Part shown: in pieces, positions 18,389-26,692 of the stretch | Position numbering within the stretch: position 1 is the stretch's first letter | Layout: every line of letters begins with the position of its first letter | The notes under the pieces: model-generated | What the model was told of the DNA's origin: nothing | What the model saw: only the letters and a program-made list of their open reading frames with translations | Databases searched by the model: none | Translations under genes and position numbers: made by a program | NCBI GenBank assembly: GCA_022601635.1 | Contig: JAJACG010000024.1 | Coordinates: 62,001-126,000 of the forward strand | DNA: 64,000 nt | Source of the DNA: Chlamydiales bacterium | Lineage (GTDB): Bacteria > Chlamydiota > Chlamydiia > Chlamydiales > JAAKFR01 | Reading direction: 5' to 3'

Positions 18389-19154
18389 GATTGATGAGAT
18401 TCGTAAAAGCCCCTTTCAACCAAGAAGGGAATTTGCCAAAGAGGAGCTTGAGGAGCTGGCAAACTCTATCAAAGCGGTTGGGCTAATCCATCCCCCTGTT
18501 GTTCGCGTAGTCAAGCAACAAGATAGAGTGCTCTACTACGAACTGATTGCTGGAGAAAGAAGGTGGCGCGCCTGTAAAGCAGCTGGATTTAAGACGATTC
18601 GTGTATTGGTGCGAGAGAGTGGTGATTTGGCTGCGGCGAAGCAGACATTGATTGAGAATGTGCAGCGAGTGGATTTGGATCCATTAGAGACAGCATTGGC
18701 ATACAAGAGGTTGATTGATACATTTCGCATGACGCAGGAGGAGGTAGCGGATCGTGTTGGGAAGAAGAGGAGTACTGTTGCCAACTATTTGCGGCTTCTC
18801 TCACTGCCAGATGATGTGAAGGGTGCCTTGAGTAGTCGTGAGATATCGATGGGGCATGCGAAGGCGATTTTATCACTGGACAGTGAGGATTTACAGAGTC
18901 AGCTACGGGAGATGATTGAGAGTAAGAAGTTGACTGTGCGTGAGGCTGAGGCGTCGAGTGTGACGTTGGCGAAGAGGAAGAAGAGGGTGAAGGAGCGCGA
19001 TCCTCACATTGTAGATATGGAGAGTGAGTTGGAGGAGAAACTGAAGCGCAAGGTGGAGCTATCGCATAGTCCAAAGGGCAGCGGTACGATCACACTGCAC
19101 TACTACTCACTAGATGATCTAGACACTCTCCTTGGCTACGTCGAGCTACTCTAG
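18366..19154 (+). CDS. parB: ParB-family chromosome partition protein
   Basis: 262 residues with a GTG start inside the preceding gene. The N-terminal ParB/Spo0J domain has P-F-Q-P-R near 16-20 and the CTP-binding G-E-R-R-W-R-A box at 63-69. Then comes the central helix-turn-helix (about 125-165, with the G-H-A-K-A-I-L motif) and a short C-terminal dimer domain. ParB loads at parS and spreads as a CTP-dependent clamp. No parA is adjacent and no parS-like palindrome was found by eye in the window. Its position after the suf genes and before opp genes matches C. trachomatis CT688. Confidence 0.93.
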   Translation: METIVEIEIDEIRKSPFQPRREFAKEELEELANSIKAVGLIHPPVVRVVKQQDRVLYYELIAGERRWRACKAAGFKTIRVLVRESGDLAAAKQTLIENVQRVDLDPLETALAYKRLIDTFRMTQEEVADRVGKKRSTVANYLRLLSLPDDVKGALSSREISMGHAKAILSLDSEDLQSQLREMIESKKLTVREAEASSVTLAKRKKRVKERDPHIVDMESELEEKLKRKVELSHSPKGSGTITLHYYSLDDLDTLLGYVELL

Positions 19155-19788
19155 GATGCTCCAAGGCAACAAAGTATGACTGATAATCAGGAGGGGGGAT
19201 CTCATTTGAGTCCTCCACATCCCTGTTGTTCTCATCCATATAGCCCAGTGTTCCGTCTAGTAGGTAGCCAGCAGCAGTTGTCATCATCGATACACCAACA
19301 CCAGGGTTGAATGGCGTAACAATCAGGCCTGCTGTGTAGATAATAGCGCCCAAAAAGCTTTTAATTTTCCACCCTTTAAAACGTCGTTTGCAATCAAGCG
19401 GGTCTATTAGAAAGTTAAGCTCATTGTAATCTAGCGATTGGCAAATCTCATTGCTTTCCAGTGCTTGATTCATCACTTGGACATAGATACTCTTCAATTC
19501 AGGAGTAACGAAGCTATCTAGTTGATCACGAAGATGGTTATAGATCTCAATTGCTTCATATTTTCGTCCAACTGCTAGCAAAAACAAAGAGGTACATGCC
19601 TGAGCAGGAATACTTTCGTACTCAGAATGCTCACTCCAATCTCTAGCTAAAGAGACGCTAGTTTCAAAATCTCCGTGCTCAACAGCCAAAGCTAAATCTG
19701 TTAGTATTTTCGCATCATCTGCCACAGCTAGAAGCTTGAGCGGTATCATGAATACGATGAAAATTCTTTTTACAATGTCCAAGTCCAT
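19090..19788 (-). CDS. Unknown secreted protein with paired hydrophobic stretch
   Basis: 232 residues, no family recognised. The N-terminus looks like a signal peptide (hydrophobic 9-22, A-V-A before Asp). A helical region follows, and then a double hydrophobic stretch (about 145-158 and 160-178) separated by N-P-G. The tail is acidic and then basic. SD AAGGA sits eight bases before the ATG. It overlaps the small upstream gene by 19 bp and the convergent parB by 65 bp. It is probably made together with the 19770 gene product. Confidence 0.65.
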   Translation of the reverse strand: MDLDIVKRIFIVFMIPLKLLAVADDAKILTDLALAVEHGDFETSVSLARDWSEHSEYESIPAQACTSLFLLAVGRKYEAIEIYNHLRDQLDSFVTPELKSIYVQVMNQALESNEICQSLDYNELNFLIDPLDCKRRFKGWKIKSFLGAIIYTAGLIVTPFNPGVGVSMMTTAAGYLLDGTLGYMDENNRDVEDSNEIPPPDYQSYFVALEHPRVARRSQGECLDHLVSSSAV

Positions 19789-19991
19789 ACATAAATCCTT
19801 ATAAGAAGAAGTAGCATTAAAAATGACGTTGTGATGGCCAAGCAGGCTAGATAGAATGATTTGAAGTTTTCAGCTTTACCTTTTAGACCAATGGTCCAAA
19901 AACCTTTTGCCATCGAAAATGGTATTAAGAAGACAAGGTTCAGTGTAATAAATACTACAATAGAGAAGCCTACTAGCTCTTTTAAATCCAT
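19770..19991 (-). CDS. Small two-helix membrane protein
   Basis: 73 residues from the ATG at 19991 (an in-frame TTG lies five codons upstream). Two membrane helices (about 6-27 and 43-67) are separated by a basic loop (K-G-K-A-E-N-F-K). No family is recognised. Its end overlaps the start of the unknown gene at 19788, so the pair is translationally coupled. This suggests that the small protein anchors or helps secrete its partner, which is inference. Confidence 0.6.
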   Translation of the reverse strand: MDLKELVGFSIVVFITLNLVFLIPFSMAKGFWTIGLKGKAENFKSFYLACLAITTSFLMLLLLIRIYVWTWTL

Positions 19992-20083
19992 ATTTGGTTC
20001 GCCCAATATTTTTCTTTTAAAGAGTCAGATTAGAAAAATAAAAGTTTTAAGGAAATACTAAGACTTAATTTAATGTTACACCC

Positions 20084-20887
20084 TTATAATGACAGTGTTG
20101 AGGTGATTTTTTCTTCGGGTGTGGATCTGGGGATTGAGGAGATGAGTTGCTGTGTGTAGGGATGTTGCGGATTCTCAAAAAGCTCAGCCGAGGTACCACT
20201 CTCCACTATTTTGCCACGGTACATCACCAAGATGCGATCACAAAAATAGCGCACCACACCCAAATCATGCGAAATAAAAAGATAGCTCAACTTAAAACGC
20301 TGCTTCAACTTGTAAAGCAGATTCAAGATCTGCGCCTGTACCGATAGGTCGAGTGCCGAAACTGCTTCATCACAGACAACAAGTTTAGGCCGCATCGCAA
20401 TCGCTCGGCCAATTGAGATGCGCTGCTGCTGTCCACCAGAAAACTGGTGCGGATATTGATCCAAAATAGTTGGTGGCATCCCAATCTGCTGCACAATGTT
20501 CTCAACAGCTGTGATCTGCTCCTCTTTGTTTTCTACAAGCTTGTGGTAGAGAAGCGCCTCACCAATATTGTCCAAAATCGTTTTGCGCGGATTGAGCGAA
20601 GAGAGCGGATCTTGAAAGACCATTTGCACCTTTTGGCGCGCCTCACGTAATGCTCTACCCTTCAGTTTACGAAAATCCTCACCTTGAAAATAGATCTCAC
20701 CTTCGGTTGGCTCAATCAGGCGAATGGCACTACGAGCAAGAGTGCTCTTTCCAGAGCCAGATTCACCCACAAGACCCAAAATCTCCCCCTCATCCATAGA
20801 AAAGGAGACATCATCAACTGCAAAAAAGCGCTTGCGCTTCACCGCAAACTGCTTCTTCAAATTCTCAATCTTCAGTAATGGTTTCAC
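20084..20887 (-). CDS. oppF: Oligo/dipeptide ABC transporter ATP-binding protein (OppF/DppF)
   Basis: 267 residues. Walker A is G-E-S-G-S-G-K-S-T, the signature S-G-G-Q-Q-Q-R, and Walker B L-V-V-C-D-E-A. The C-terminus has Y-T-Q-Q-L-I-S-S-I-P typical of the Opp/Dpp F subunit. It drives peptide uptake with OppD. Its start overlaps oppD by 23 bp. The permease gene oppC is 4 kb away on the same strand. The order parB-dppF-dppD matches CT688-CT690. Confidence 0.94.
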   Translation of the reverse strand: MKPLLKIENLKKQFAVKRKRFFAVDDVSFSMDEGEILGLVGESGSGKSTLARSAIRLIEPTEGEIYFQGEDFRKLKGRALREARQKVQMVFQDPLSSLNPRKTILDNIGEALLYHKLVENKEEQITAVENIVQQIGMPPTILDQYPHQFSGGQQQRISIGRAIAMRPKLVVCDEAVSALDLSVQAQILNLLYKLKQRFKLSYLFISHDLGVVRYFCDRILVMYRGKIVESGTSAELFENPQHPYTQQLISSIPRSTPEEKITSTLSL

Positions 20888-21881
20888 GATCTATTTTCCA
20901 CTCCAAGTCTTGGTCATAGAGCCAGCATTTCACCTCATGACCCTCATCTTGCTTCAGCCCAAAGTAGGGCACCTTTCCCTTCTTACATAGTGGCAAAGCA
21001 TATTTACAGCGCGGGTGAAAGTGACAGCCAGTTGGTAGCTGCGTGATGCGCGGCACCGATCCCTCAATCGTCGGTAACGCCCCCTTTGGCATCGTATAGT
21101 TGGGTCTCGAAGCAAAAAGAGCTTGCGTATAGGGATGGGCACTCTGAGTAAAGAGCTGCCTTACAGGCCCCTGTTCCACCTTTTGTCCCGCATACATCAC
21201 AATCACTTCATCGGCAACCTCTGCGACAACTCCCATGTCATGGGTGATTAGCAGTGTGGCCATGCCTCGCTTTTTGCTAAGATCGCGCAGAAGCTGTAGG
21301 ATTTGCGCCTGAATAGTGACATCTAAGGCGGTAGTTGGCTCATCGGCGATCAGCACGTCGGGATGCAAAATAATCGCCATCGCAATCATCACTCGCTGCA
21401 GCATTCCGCCAGATAGCTTGTGCGGATAGGCATTCATGATCTCCTGCGGATTGGGCAGCTGCACCTCCTCAAGCGTGCGCAAAACACGCTCTCTTGCCTC
21501 CTCTACACTCTCCTCTAAATGAGCAAGGCAGACTTCTAACAGCTGATCCCCAATCGTGTAGACTGGATTGAGGGCGGAAGAGGGGTCTTGGAAGATCATG
21601 CTGATGTGGCGTCCGCGCACGCGGCGCATCTGCCGAGAAGAGAGTTTGAGCAGGTCTTTTCCTTTGTAGAAGATCTCACCCTCCGGAGGCAGAGCTGGCG
21701 GAGTAGGCAAGATACGCATGATAGAAAGGGCGGTCATTGACTTACCGCAACCAGTCTCTCCGACGATGGCGAGAGTCTTGCCTTTGTGTAGATCAAAGGA
21801 GATACCACTCAGGACAGAATGGATCTTGTTATTAATTTTTAATTTGGTGGTCAGTTTTCTGACAGAGAGAAGAAGGCTCAT
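20865..21881 (-). CDS. oppD: Oligo/dipeptide ABC transporter ATP-binding protein (OppD/DppD)
   Basis: 338 residues. Walker A is G-E-T-G-C-G-K-S, the signature L-S-G-G-M-L-Q-R, and Walker [12 protein letters not shown]. The C-terminal oligopeptide-transporter extension has the C-x-F-x-P-R-C-x-x-A motif and a third Cys. It is the first gene of the oppD-oppF pair and divergent from the DUF47 gene, with 43 bp between the starts. The two promoters must overlap in that gap; no clear -10/-35 was seen. Confidence 0.94.
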   Translation of the reverse strand: MSLLLSVRKLTTKLKINNKIHSVLSGISFDLHKGKTLAIVGETGCGKSMTALSIMRILPTPPALPPEGEIFYKGKDLLKLSSRQMRRVRGRHISMIFQDPSSALNPVYTIGDQLLEVCLAHLEESVEEARERVLRTLEEVQLPNPQEIMNAYPHKLSGGMLQRVMIAMAIILHPDVLIADEPTTALDVTIQAQILQLLRDLSKKRGMATLLITHDMGVVAEVADEVIVMYAGQKVEQGPVRQLFTQSAHPYTQALFASRPNYTMPKGALPTIEGSVPRITQLPTGCHFHPRCKYALPLCKKGKVPYFGLKQDEGHEVKCWLYDQDLEWKIDRETITED

Positions 21882-21924
21882 TGCTATTTACAATATCCCA
21901 AACAGCTATTATGATCACTACTCT

Positions 21925-22599
21925 ATGCAAACATTAGCACGTCTTTTTGGTCGCTCACCTTTCAAACCGCTCCAAGCGCACATGGAGAAGGTGATTGCTT
22001 GCGTGAGTGAGGTCTCTGCACTTTTCAAAGCGCTTGAAGCAGGCGATTTTGAGGCGGTTTCAGCTGTTTCAAAAAAAATATGCAAACTTGAGCACGAGGC
22101 TGACCTAACTAAAAATGACATTCGGAACAATCTTCCGACCACACTTTTCTTGCCGATTGCAAGGTCAAGTCTGCTCGATATTTTAGCTCTGCAGGATAGC
22201 ATTGCTGATCGTGCGGAGGATATTGGTATTTTGCTTACGTTGAAAGAGCTCACATTGGATCCTGAGGTTGTACCACTTTTGGAGCAATTTGTTCAGATGA
22301 ACATTGAGGCATGTGAGCAGGTACATAAGATCATCTTAGAGATGGGTCTTCTTTTAGAGAGCTCATTTGGAGGGCAGGAGGCTGAGAAGGTGAAGAAGAT
22401 GGTAGAGAAGGTGGCTCACACAGAGCATGAGGTGGATGTGATTCAGAGGGATCTATTACGCCAGCTTTTTAAGGTGGGCGATGACCTTTCGGCACCGAGC
22501 TTCTTTTTATGGATGAAGGTTGTACAGGAGGTGGGCGCTTTGTCGGATGAGTGTGAGAAACTTGCTAACAGAGTGAGGATGATTCTCGAGGTCAAATGA
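21925..22599 (+). CDS. PhoU-like DUF47 protein
   Basis: 224 residues, all helical, starting at the ATG of MQTLARLFG. The frame is open further upstream, but that part lies over the divergent oppD. DUF47 proteins resemble PhoU and nearly always sit beside a PiT phosphate permease, where they are thought to adjust its activity. Here the stop overlaps the permease start (ATGA). It is equivalent to CT691. Confidence 0.9.
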   Translation: MQTLARLFGRSPFKPLQAHMEKVIACVSEVSALFKALEAGDFEAVSAVSKKICKLEHEADLTKNDIRNNLPTTLFLPIARSSLLDILALQDSIADRAEDIGILLTLKELTLDPEVVPLLEQFVQMNIEACEQVHKIILEMGLLLESSFGGQEAEKVKKMVEKVAHTEHEVDVIQRDLLRQLFKVGDDLSAPSFFLWMKVVQEVGALSDECEKLANRVRMILEVK

Positions 22600-23813
22600 C
22601 GTATCTGTTCCTCGTAGCACTCATAGTTGGATTTTATGTCGCCTGGAACATCGGAGCGAACGATGTAGCCAATGCGGTGGGGCCCGCTGTTGGTTCTGGT
22701 TCTTTGACGCTTTTACAAGCGGTCATTGTTGCAGCTATTTTTGAGTTTTTAGGCGCTTTTCTGCTTGGTGCCAATGTGTCTGAGACGTTGGAAAGCGGTA
22801 TTGTCAATCCTACTCTCTTTGATGGGCATGTTCAGGACTATATCTATGGGATGTTGGCAGCGCTGATTGCGACGGGTGTTTGGTTACAGGTGGCCTCCTA
22901 TTTTGGCTGGCCTGTTTCGACGACACATACGATTGTAGGGGGAGTGCTCGGTTTTGGATTGATCTACGGCGGTGTGGGGTCCATTTTTTGGAAGACAATC
23001 GGTTCGATCGCGGCGAGTTGGGTGGTTTCGCCAGTTTTGGGAGGGGCTCTGGCCTACTTAATCTTTTCTGTGATTCGCAAGAGGATTTTGTATTGTAAAG
23101 AGCCGCTTGTTGCGATGAGAAGAGCAACGCCCTATTTCGCATTTCTAGTCTTTTCTCTGCTGACGTTGATCCTGCTCTTTGGCGGCCTGAGAGGGCTTTC
23201 ATTTGAATTCAATATTGTATCGCTGCTGCTCTTTGTCTTCTGCGTTGGACTGCTAGCATTTTTATTTGCCAAGCTGCTCTTAAAAAGGAGGGGCAAGCTT
23301 GAGGGTTACGACCAAGTAGAGCGCATATTTAGCTATTTATTGATGATCATCGCCTGCTTCATGGCTTTTGCACATGGTTCAAATGATGTTGCCAATGTGA
23401 TCGGTCCGCTTTCCGCAATTGTAAATGGAATTCAAGGTAAGCCTATTTTTGGGCAAAGTGTTCCCATTTCGCTGCTGCTACTTGGTGGTGGTGGTATTGT
23501 GATCGGTTTGGCGACATGGGGATGGCGCGTGATTGAGACGGTGGGCAAGAAGATTACCTCTCTGACGCCTTCACGCGGTTTTGCAGCTGGTTTCGCCGCT
23601 GCACTGACGATTATGCTGGCATCGAAATTAGGCTTGCCTATTTCGACGACGCATGTGCTGGTGGGGGCGGTTTTAGGTGTCGGTTTTGCTCGTGGAATTG
23701 GGGCGATTAATCTAGGGACGCTGCGTGATATTGCGATTTCTTGGATAGTGACAGTGCCAGCAGGAGCCTGCCTTTCCATCCTCTTCTTTTTCATCATCAA
23801 ATGGATAGCCTAG
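22596..23813 (+). CDS. pit: PiT-family inorganic phosphate permease
   Basis: 405 residues, about ten membrane helices. Both inverted-repeat signatures are present: G-A-N-D-V-A-N-A-V-G-P near the N-terminus and G-S-N-D-V-A-N-V-I-G-P in the second half. Two P-x-S-T-T-H motifs are also present. It is a phosphate (or metal-phosphate) symporter of the inner membrane. It is coupled by ATGA overlap to the DUF47 gene. It is equivalent to CT692; in C. trachomatis pgk follows directly, here it is 17 kb away. Confidence 0.93.
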   Translation: MTYLFLVALIVGFYVAWNIGANDVANAVGPAVGSGSLTLLQAVIVAAIFEFLGAFLLGANVSETLESGIVNPTLFDGHVQDYIYGMLAALIATGVWLQVASYFGWPVSTTHTIVGGVLGFGLIYGGVGSIFWKTIGSIAASWVVSPVLGGALAYLIFSVIRKRILYCKEPLVAMRRATPYFAFLVFSLLTLILLFGGLRGLSFEFNIVSLLLFVFCVGLLAFLFAKLLLKRRGKLEGYDQVERIFSYLLMIIACFMAFAHGSNDVANVIGPLSAIVNGIQGKPIFGQSVPISLLLLGGGGIVIGLATWGWRVIETVGKKITSLTPSRGFAAGFAAALTIMLASKLGLPISTTHVLVGAVLGVGFARGIGAINLGTLRDIAISWIVTVPAGACLSILFFFIIKWIA

Positions 23814-23890
23814 ACCTGCGAGTCTAGGAAAGGTTTAGTCAAGTCATTGCACTAATCAACAAGAGGTTGGCGTTTGTCTTCCAAACGCCA
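23809..23890 (+). terminator. Two hairpins after the phosphate permease
   Basis: The first hairpin pairs CCTAGAC (23809-23815) with GTCTAGG (23822-23828) and includes the permease stop codon. The second is stronger, TGGCGTTTG (23868-23876) with CAAACGCCA (23882-23890) around a 5-base loop. Neither is followed by a clean T-run, so termination is likely but not certain. The rest of the gap to 23978 shows nothing else. Confidence 0.45.
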
Positions 23891-23978
23891 GTTTAGGTTA
23901 GAACTTCCTTGAGAAATCAAAGAATTTACATGCAACTAGAATCAATATCTGGTAGAGTGCTTTATCGATGGTGATCTC

Positions 23979-24662
23979 ATGATTGAAAACTGGCGCCAGC
24001 TATCTTATTTTTTGCTTGGAGCACTTCCTCCGCTACTTTTTGGATCAAGATCTATAGTTCAGTGGATCCAGAGTGAGAGAGAAAAACGCTCAGTTGTAGG
24101 ACGGCTATTCTGGCGGCTCTCAATAACGGGCAATTTGCTATTAGCATTACACTATTTCATTCAATTCCAGTATCCTTTTTTTCTCATTCAAATAGCGAAT
24201 TCATTTATTGCTTGGAGAAATCTAAATTTTCTACAAAAGCAGGGAACAGCACTACGATTTCGGAAGGCGATTTGGATCTTATGTCTCTCCCTTGCCCTTG
24301 CTGTAGTTCTTTGTTTTATTCAAACTATACTTTCTTCAGTTGACACATCTGTTCTGAGCCCTCCTGTAGGAAGAATCATTCAACGTGAGCAAAAGGTACA
24401 TCTTTTGTGGCACATTTTTGGGCTATTTGGTGGGGTACTTTTCGCCTCGCGTTTTTGGATTCAATGGATAGAGGCTGAACGTAGTCATGCCAGCCAATTA
24501 GGCTTCTATTTCTGGTTAACAAGTCTTTTTGGAAGTGTCTGTTCCCTTCTATACTTCCTCTACATTCTAGATTGGGTCAGCGCAGCACATCACTCATTTG
24601 GGATGATTCCCTACATGCGCAATATTCTCTTATTACGCTCAGAAAAAAGAGCCCTTAATTGA
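23979..24662 (+). CDS. Membrane protein with two lipid A biosynthesis N-terminal (LAB_N) domains
   Basis: 227 residues, about six membrane helices. Two similar halves carry the same signature: S-R-S-I-V-Q-W-I-x-S-E near residue 25 and S-R-F-W-I-Q-W-I-E-A-E near 160. Each is followed by F-W-x-x-S or F-Y-F-W and, in the first half, an I-A-W-R-N-L-N-F end. This LAB_N domain is found alone or fused to LpxB; as I recall, the chlamydial LpxB carries such an N-terminal extension. A role in lipid A or undecaprenyl-linked sugar handling is likely, but the reaction is not known. It converges with the Cys-rich gene, with an 8-bp overlap. Confidence 0.7.
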   Translation: MIENWRQLSYFLLGALPPLLFGSRSIVQWIQSEREKRSVVGRLFWRLSITGNLLLALHYFIQFQYPFFLIQIANSFIAWRNLNFLQKQGTALRFRKAIWILCLSLALAVVLCFIQTILSSVDTSVLSPPVGRIIQREQKVHLLWHIFGLFGGVLFASRFWIQWIEAERSHASQLGFYFWLTSLFGSVCSLLYFLYILDWVSAAHHSFGMIPYMRNILLLRSEKRALN

Positions 24663-24849
24663 TAAAGAAACAGAAGCATCGCCATGGGCACATATTGTGA
24701 CATCCACCACACCAAGTGCATAAATTGGTATGACCGCGGGGACAAGAGGTGGCTTCAAGCTTTTTATGCCCATTACACTTCACAGATGCATGAACCTCAT
24801 GCACAGTACATCCAAATAGTAGAAATATAGCTGTAAGAAATCTAGTCAT
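24655..24849 (-). CDS. Small secreted Cys-rich protein
   Basis: 64 residues. The signal peptide (hydrophobic 5-14) is followed either by a lipobox-like L-F-G-C or by cleavage after V-H-A (21). The mature part has eight Cys (25, 36, 44, 47, 50, 54, 58, 60) and three His. The spacing C-x2-C-x2-C-x3-C-x3-C-x-C suggests metal binding or disulfides. GGGG lies six bases before the ATG. No family is recognised. Chlamydiae use disulfide-linked envelope proteins, so an envelope role is possible, as is a metal chaperone. Confidence 0.6.
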   Translation of the reverse strand: MTRFLTAIFLLFGCTVHEVHASVKCNGHKKLEATSCPRGHTNLCTWCGGCHNMCPWRCFCFFIN

Positions 24850-24924
24850 GGCAAACCCCGGTATTTTACGCTAAATTAGCGCTATAATGAATTTAATTCA
24901 AACTTGATATTTAATCAGATTCTT

Positions 24925-26673
24925 CTAAGAGCGGAGCTTGGGGTCGAGGGCATCGCGAAGGACGTCGCCAATCAGTGCAATTGAAACCAGCAGTAGTGTG
25001 AGTAGAATCGCCGGTGGCCAGAGTAAATAACTCTCGCCAGGAAAAACAGAACGCCCCTCATCCATCAATACCCCCCAAGAACTCGATCCCTCCTCGCCTA
25101 ACCCCAAAAAGGAAAGACCCGCCTCACTCGTAATAGCAGCCATCAATGCAAAAGGTAAAAGCGTCAAAATCGGTGGTATCGCATTAGGCAAAATATGTGA
25201 AAACATAATCTTACTATGTCTATACCCCAAGCTCTTAGTCGCCAAAACGTAAGGAAGTGAGCGCTGTCGCAAAACCTCCGCTCGTATAAAACGACAAAAA
25301 CTGGTCCAGCCAAAAATTCCCAAAACAGCAATCACTAAAAATATCGACTTACTCTGTGTCACAGCCACTACAAGCAACAGCATGAAGAATGTGGGCATCG
25401 CCTCCCAAATCTCCACCAAACGACAAATCACCAAATCAGCCTTTCCCGCAAAATATCCAGATATCGTCCCCAGAGGAATCCCAATCATAAGAGAGAGAAA
25501 AACCGCACTCACACCCACAACAAGAGATACGCGAATTCCAAATAAGAGACTGGAAAGCAAATCCTTTCGGTTAATCCGTGTTCTCTCGGTCCACGGAACA
25601 TAACGGTTGATCAACTGCGATCCTCCCGCATCATCCTCCCAGTGAAATGGACGTAAAAATGGAGCAATCAACACCTTCAAACTCTGTGATTGCTGCTCAA
25701 TCCAATTCGAACGCTCCTCCAAATAGTAAGATTGGGCAACAGCATCACGGTAGGACTGAATCACACTCTTCGCCTCAACAAGCGGCAGGCGCGTCCTCTC
25801 TCCCACACGAACTGCTTCGACTAGACGCTGCTGACTCTTCTCCACAGCTCTCTTAGCCATCTGCGCATCCAAAGCATTAAGAGCATCACTATGCTTCTCA
25901 AAAAGCTCTCGAGCCTGCTCAAACTCATACTTCGCCATCAAGTAGTCGTGAGAAAAAGGGCGGTATTCAGCGATCAACTCAGGAAGCTTTTCCATAGCAA
26001 GTGCATAACGTTCACCATAATGCTCTACAACCTCAGCAAGCTGCACCTTTTTTTGCCTCTCATGCACCTGCTCAGTATGCCAAAGAGTGGGCATCTCCTG
26101 ACCTGTATCAGCAAAGTAGCGTTCGCGATAGGGAGCAAAATGGTCATGCTGCTTCTTCCTCAAACGACTCTTCAGCAGCACTGAAAGCTTCGCATGATCA
26201 GTCATATATTTGAGCTCTCGCTCCCAGGTGGGATATGACATAATAGGAGCTAACACAGGGTCCTCACGAAAGACCCGCTCTGCATTTAATTGCGAACTCT
26301 TTAAATCACGCAGCTCCTGGTTACTGCTTGGATCTTTGATCCCACCTGAGAGGAAAAAGAGAAAAAGTGCGAGCTGCAAGAGCGTAAGTAATGCCCAAAT
26401 TCTCTTTTTGCGAAAAAGAATAAATAGAGGCAGCGTAAACATCAGAAGATTGAAAAAAAGATCGATCGGCTTTGTATAAAAACCTGAATAAAACAGGTAG
26501 CGGAAGAGAGGGAAGTAGAGCCGCTTCTTCCACAAGACAACCAACGGCTTGCTACTACAAAGGAGCGGAGCATAGACGCCAAGCAAGAAGATGGTCACAA
26601 AAAAGAGAAGAGCACAGAAACCAATCTTGTTCTTCTTAAATTGATTCCATACAACCTGCTTGTTGCTCTGCAT
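24925..26673 (-). CDS. oppC: Oligopeptide ABC transporter permease OppC with large insert
   Basis: 582 residues, roughly twice a usual OppC (about 300). A first membrane helix (about 16-36) is followed by two more (near 65-115), then a long charged helical section (about 120-345), then the permease core (about 365-580). The core has the E-A-A-like loop A-T-K-S-L-G-Y and L-P-N-A-I-P-P. The permease domain imports peptides with OppB/D/F. Chlamydial OppC proteins are long as far as I remember, so the insert may be lineage-typical. It is transcribed with rho upstream of it (19 bp apart). Confidence 0.88.
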   Translation of the reverse strand: MQSNKQVVWNQFKKNKIGFCALLFFVTIFLLGVYAPLLCSSKPLVVLWKKRLYFPLFRYLFYSGFYTKPIDLFFNLLMFTLPLFILFRKKRIWALLTLLQLALFLFFLSGGIKDPSSNQELRDLKSSQLNAERVFREDPVLAPIMSYPTWERELKYMTDHAKLSVLLKSRLRKKQHDHFAPYRERYFADTGQEMPTLWHTEQVHERQKKVQLAEVVEHYGERYALAMEKLPELIAEYRPFSHDYLMAKYEFEQARELFEKHSDALNALDAQMAKRAVEKSQQRLVEAVRVGERTRLPLVEAKSVIQSYRDAVAQSYYLEERSNWIEQQSQSLKVLIAPFLRPFHWEDDAGGSQLINRYVPWTERTRINRKDLLSSLLFGIRVSLVVGVSAVFLSLMIGIPLGTISGYFAGKADLVICRLVEIWEAMPTFFMLLLVVAVTQSKSIFLVIAVLGIFGWTSFCRFIRAEVLRQRSLPYVLATKSLGYRHSKIMFSHILPNAIPPILTLLPFALMAAITSEAGLSFLGLGEEGSSSWGVLMDEGRSVFPGESYLLWPPAILLTLLLVSIALIGDVLRDALDPKLRS

Positions 26674-26692
26674 GGTTTTAGATTAGCAGAGC

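Noticed and set aside
18589..19074. 161-codon Ser/Pro-rich frame antisense to parB
   Set aside because: Its composition is a by-product of Glu/Lys codons on the sense strand; parB has full domain support.
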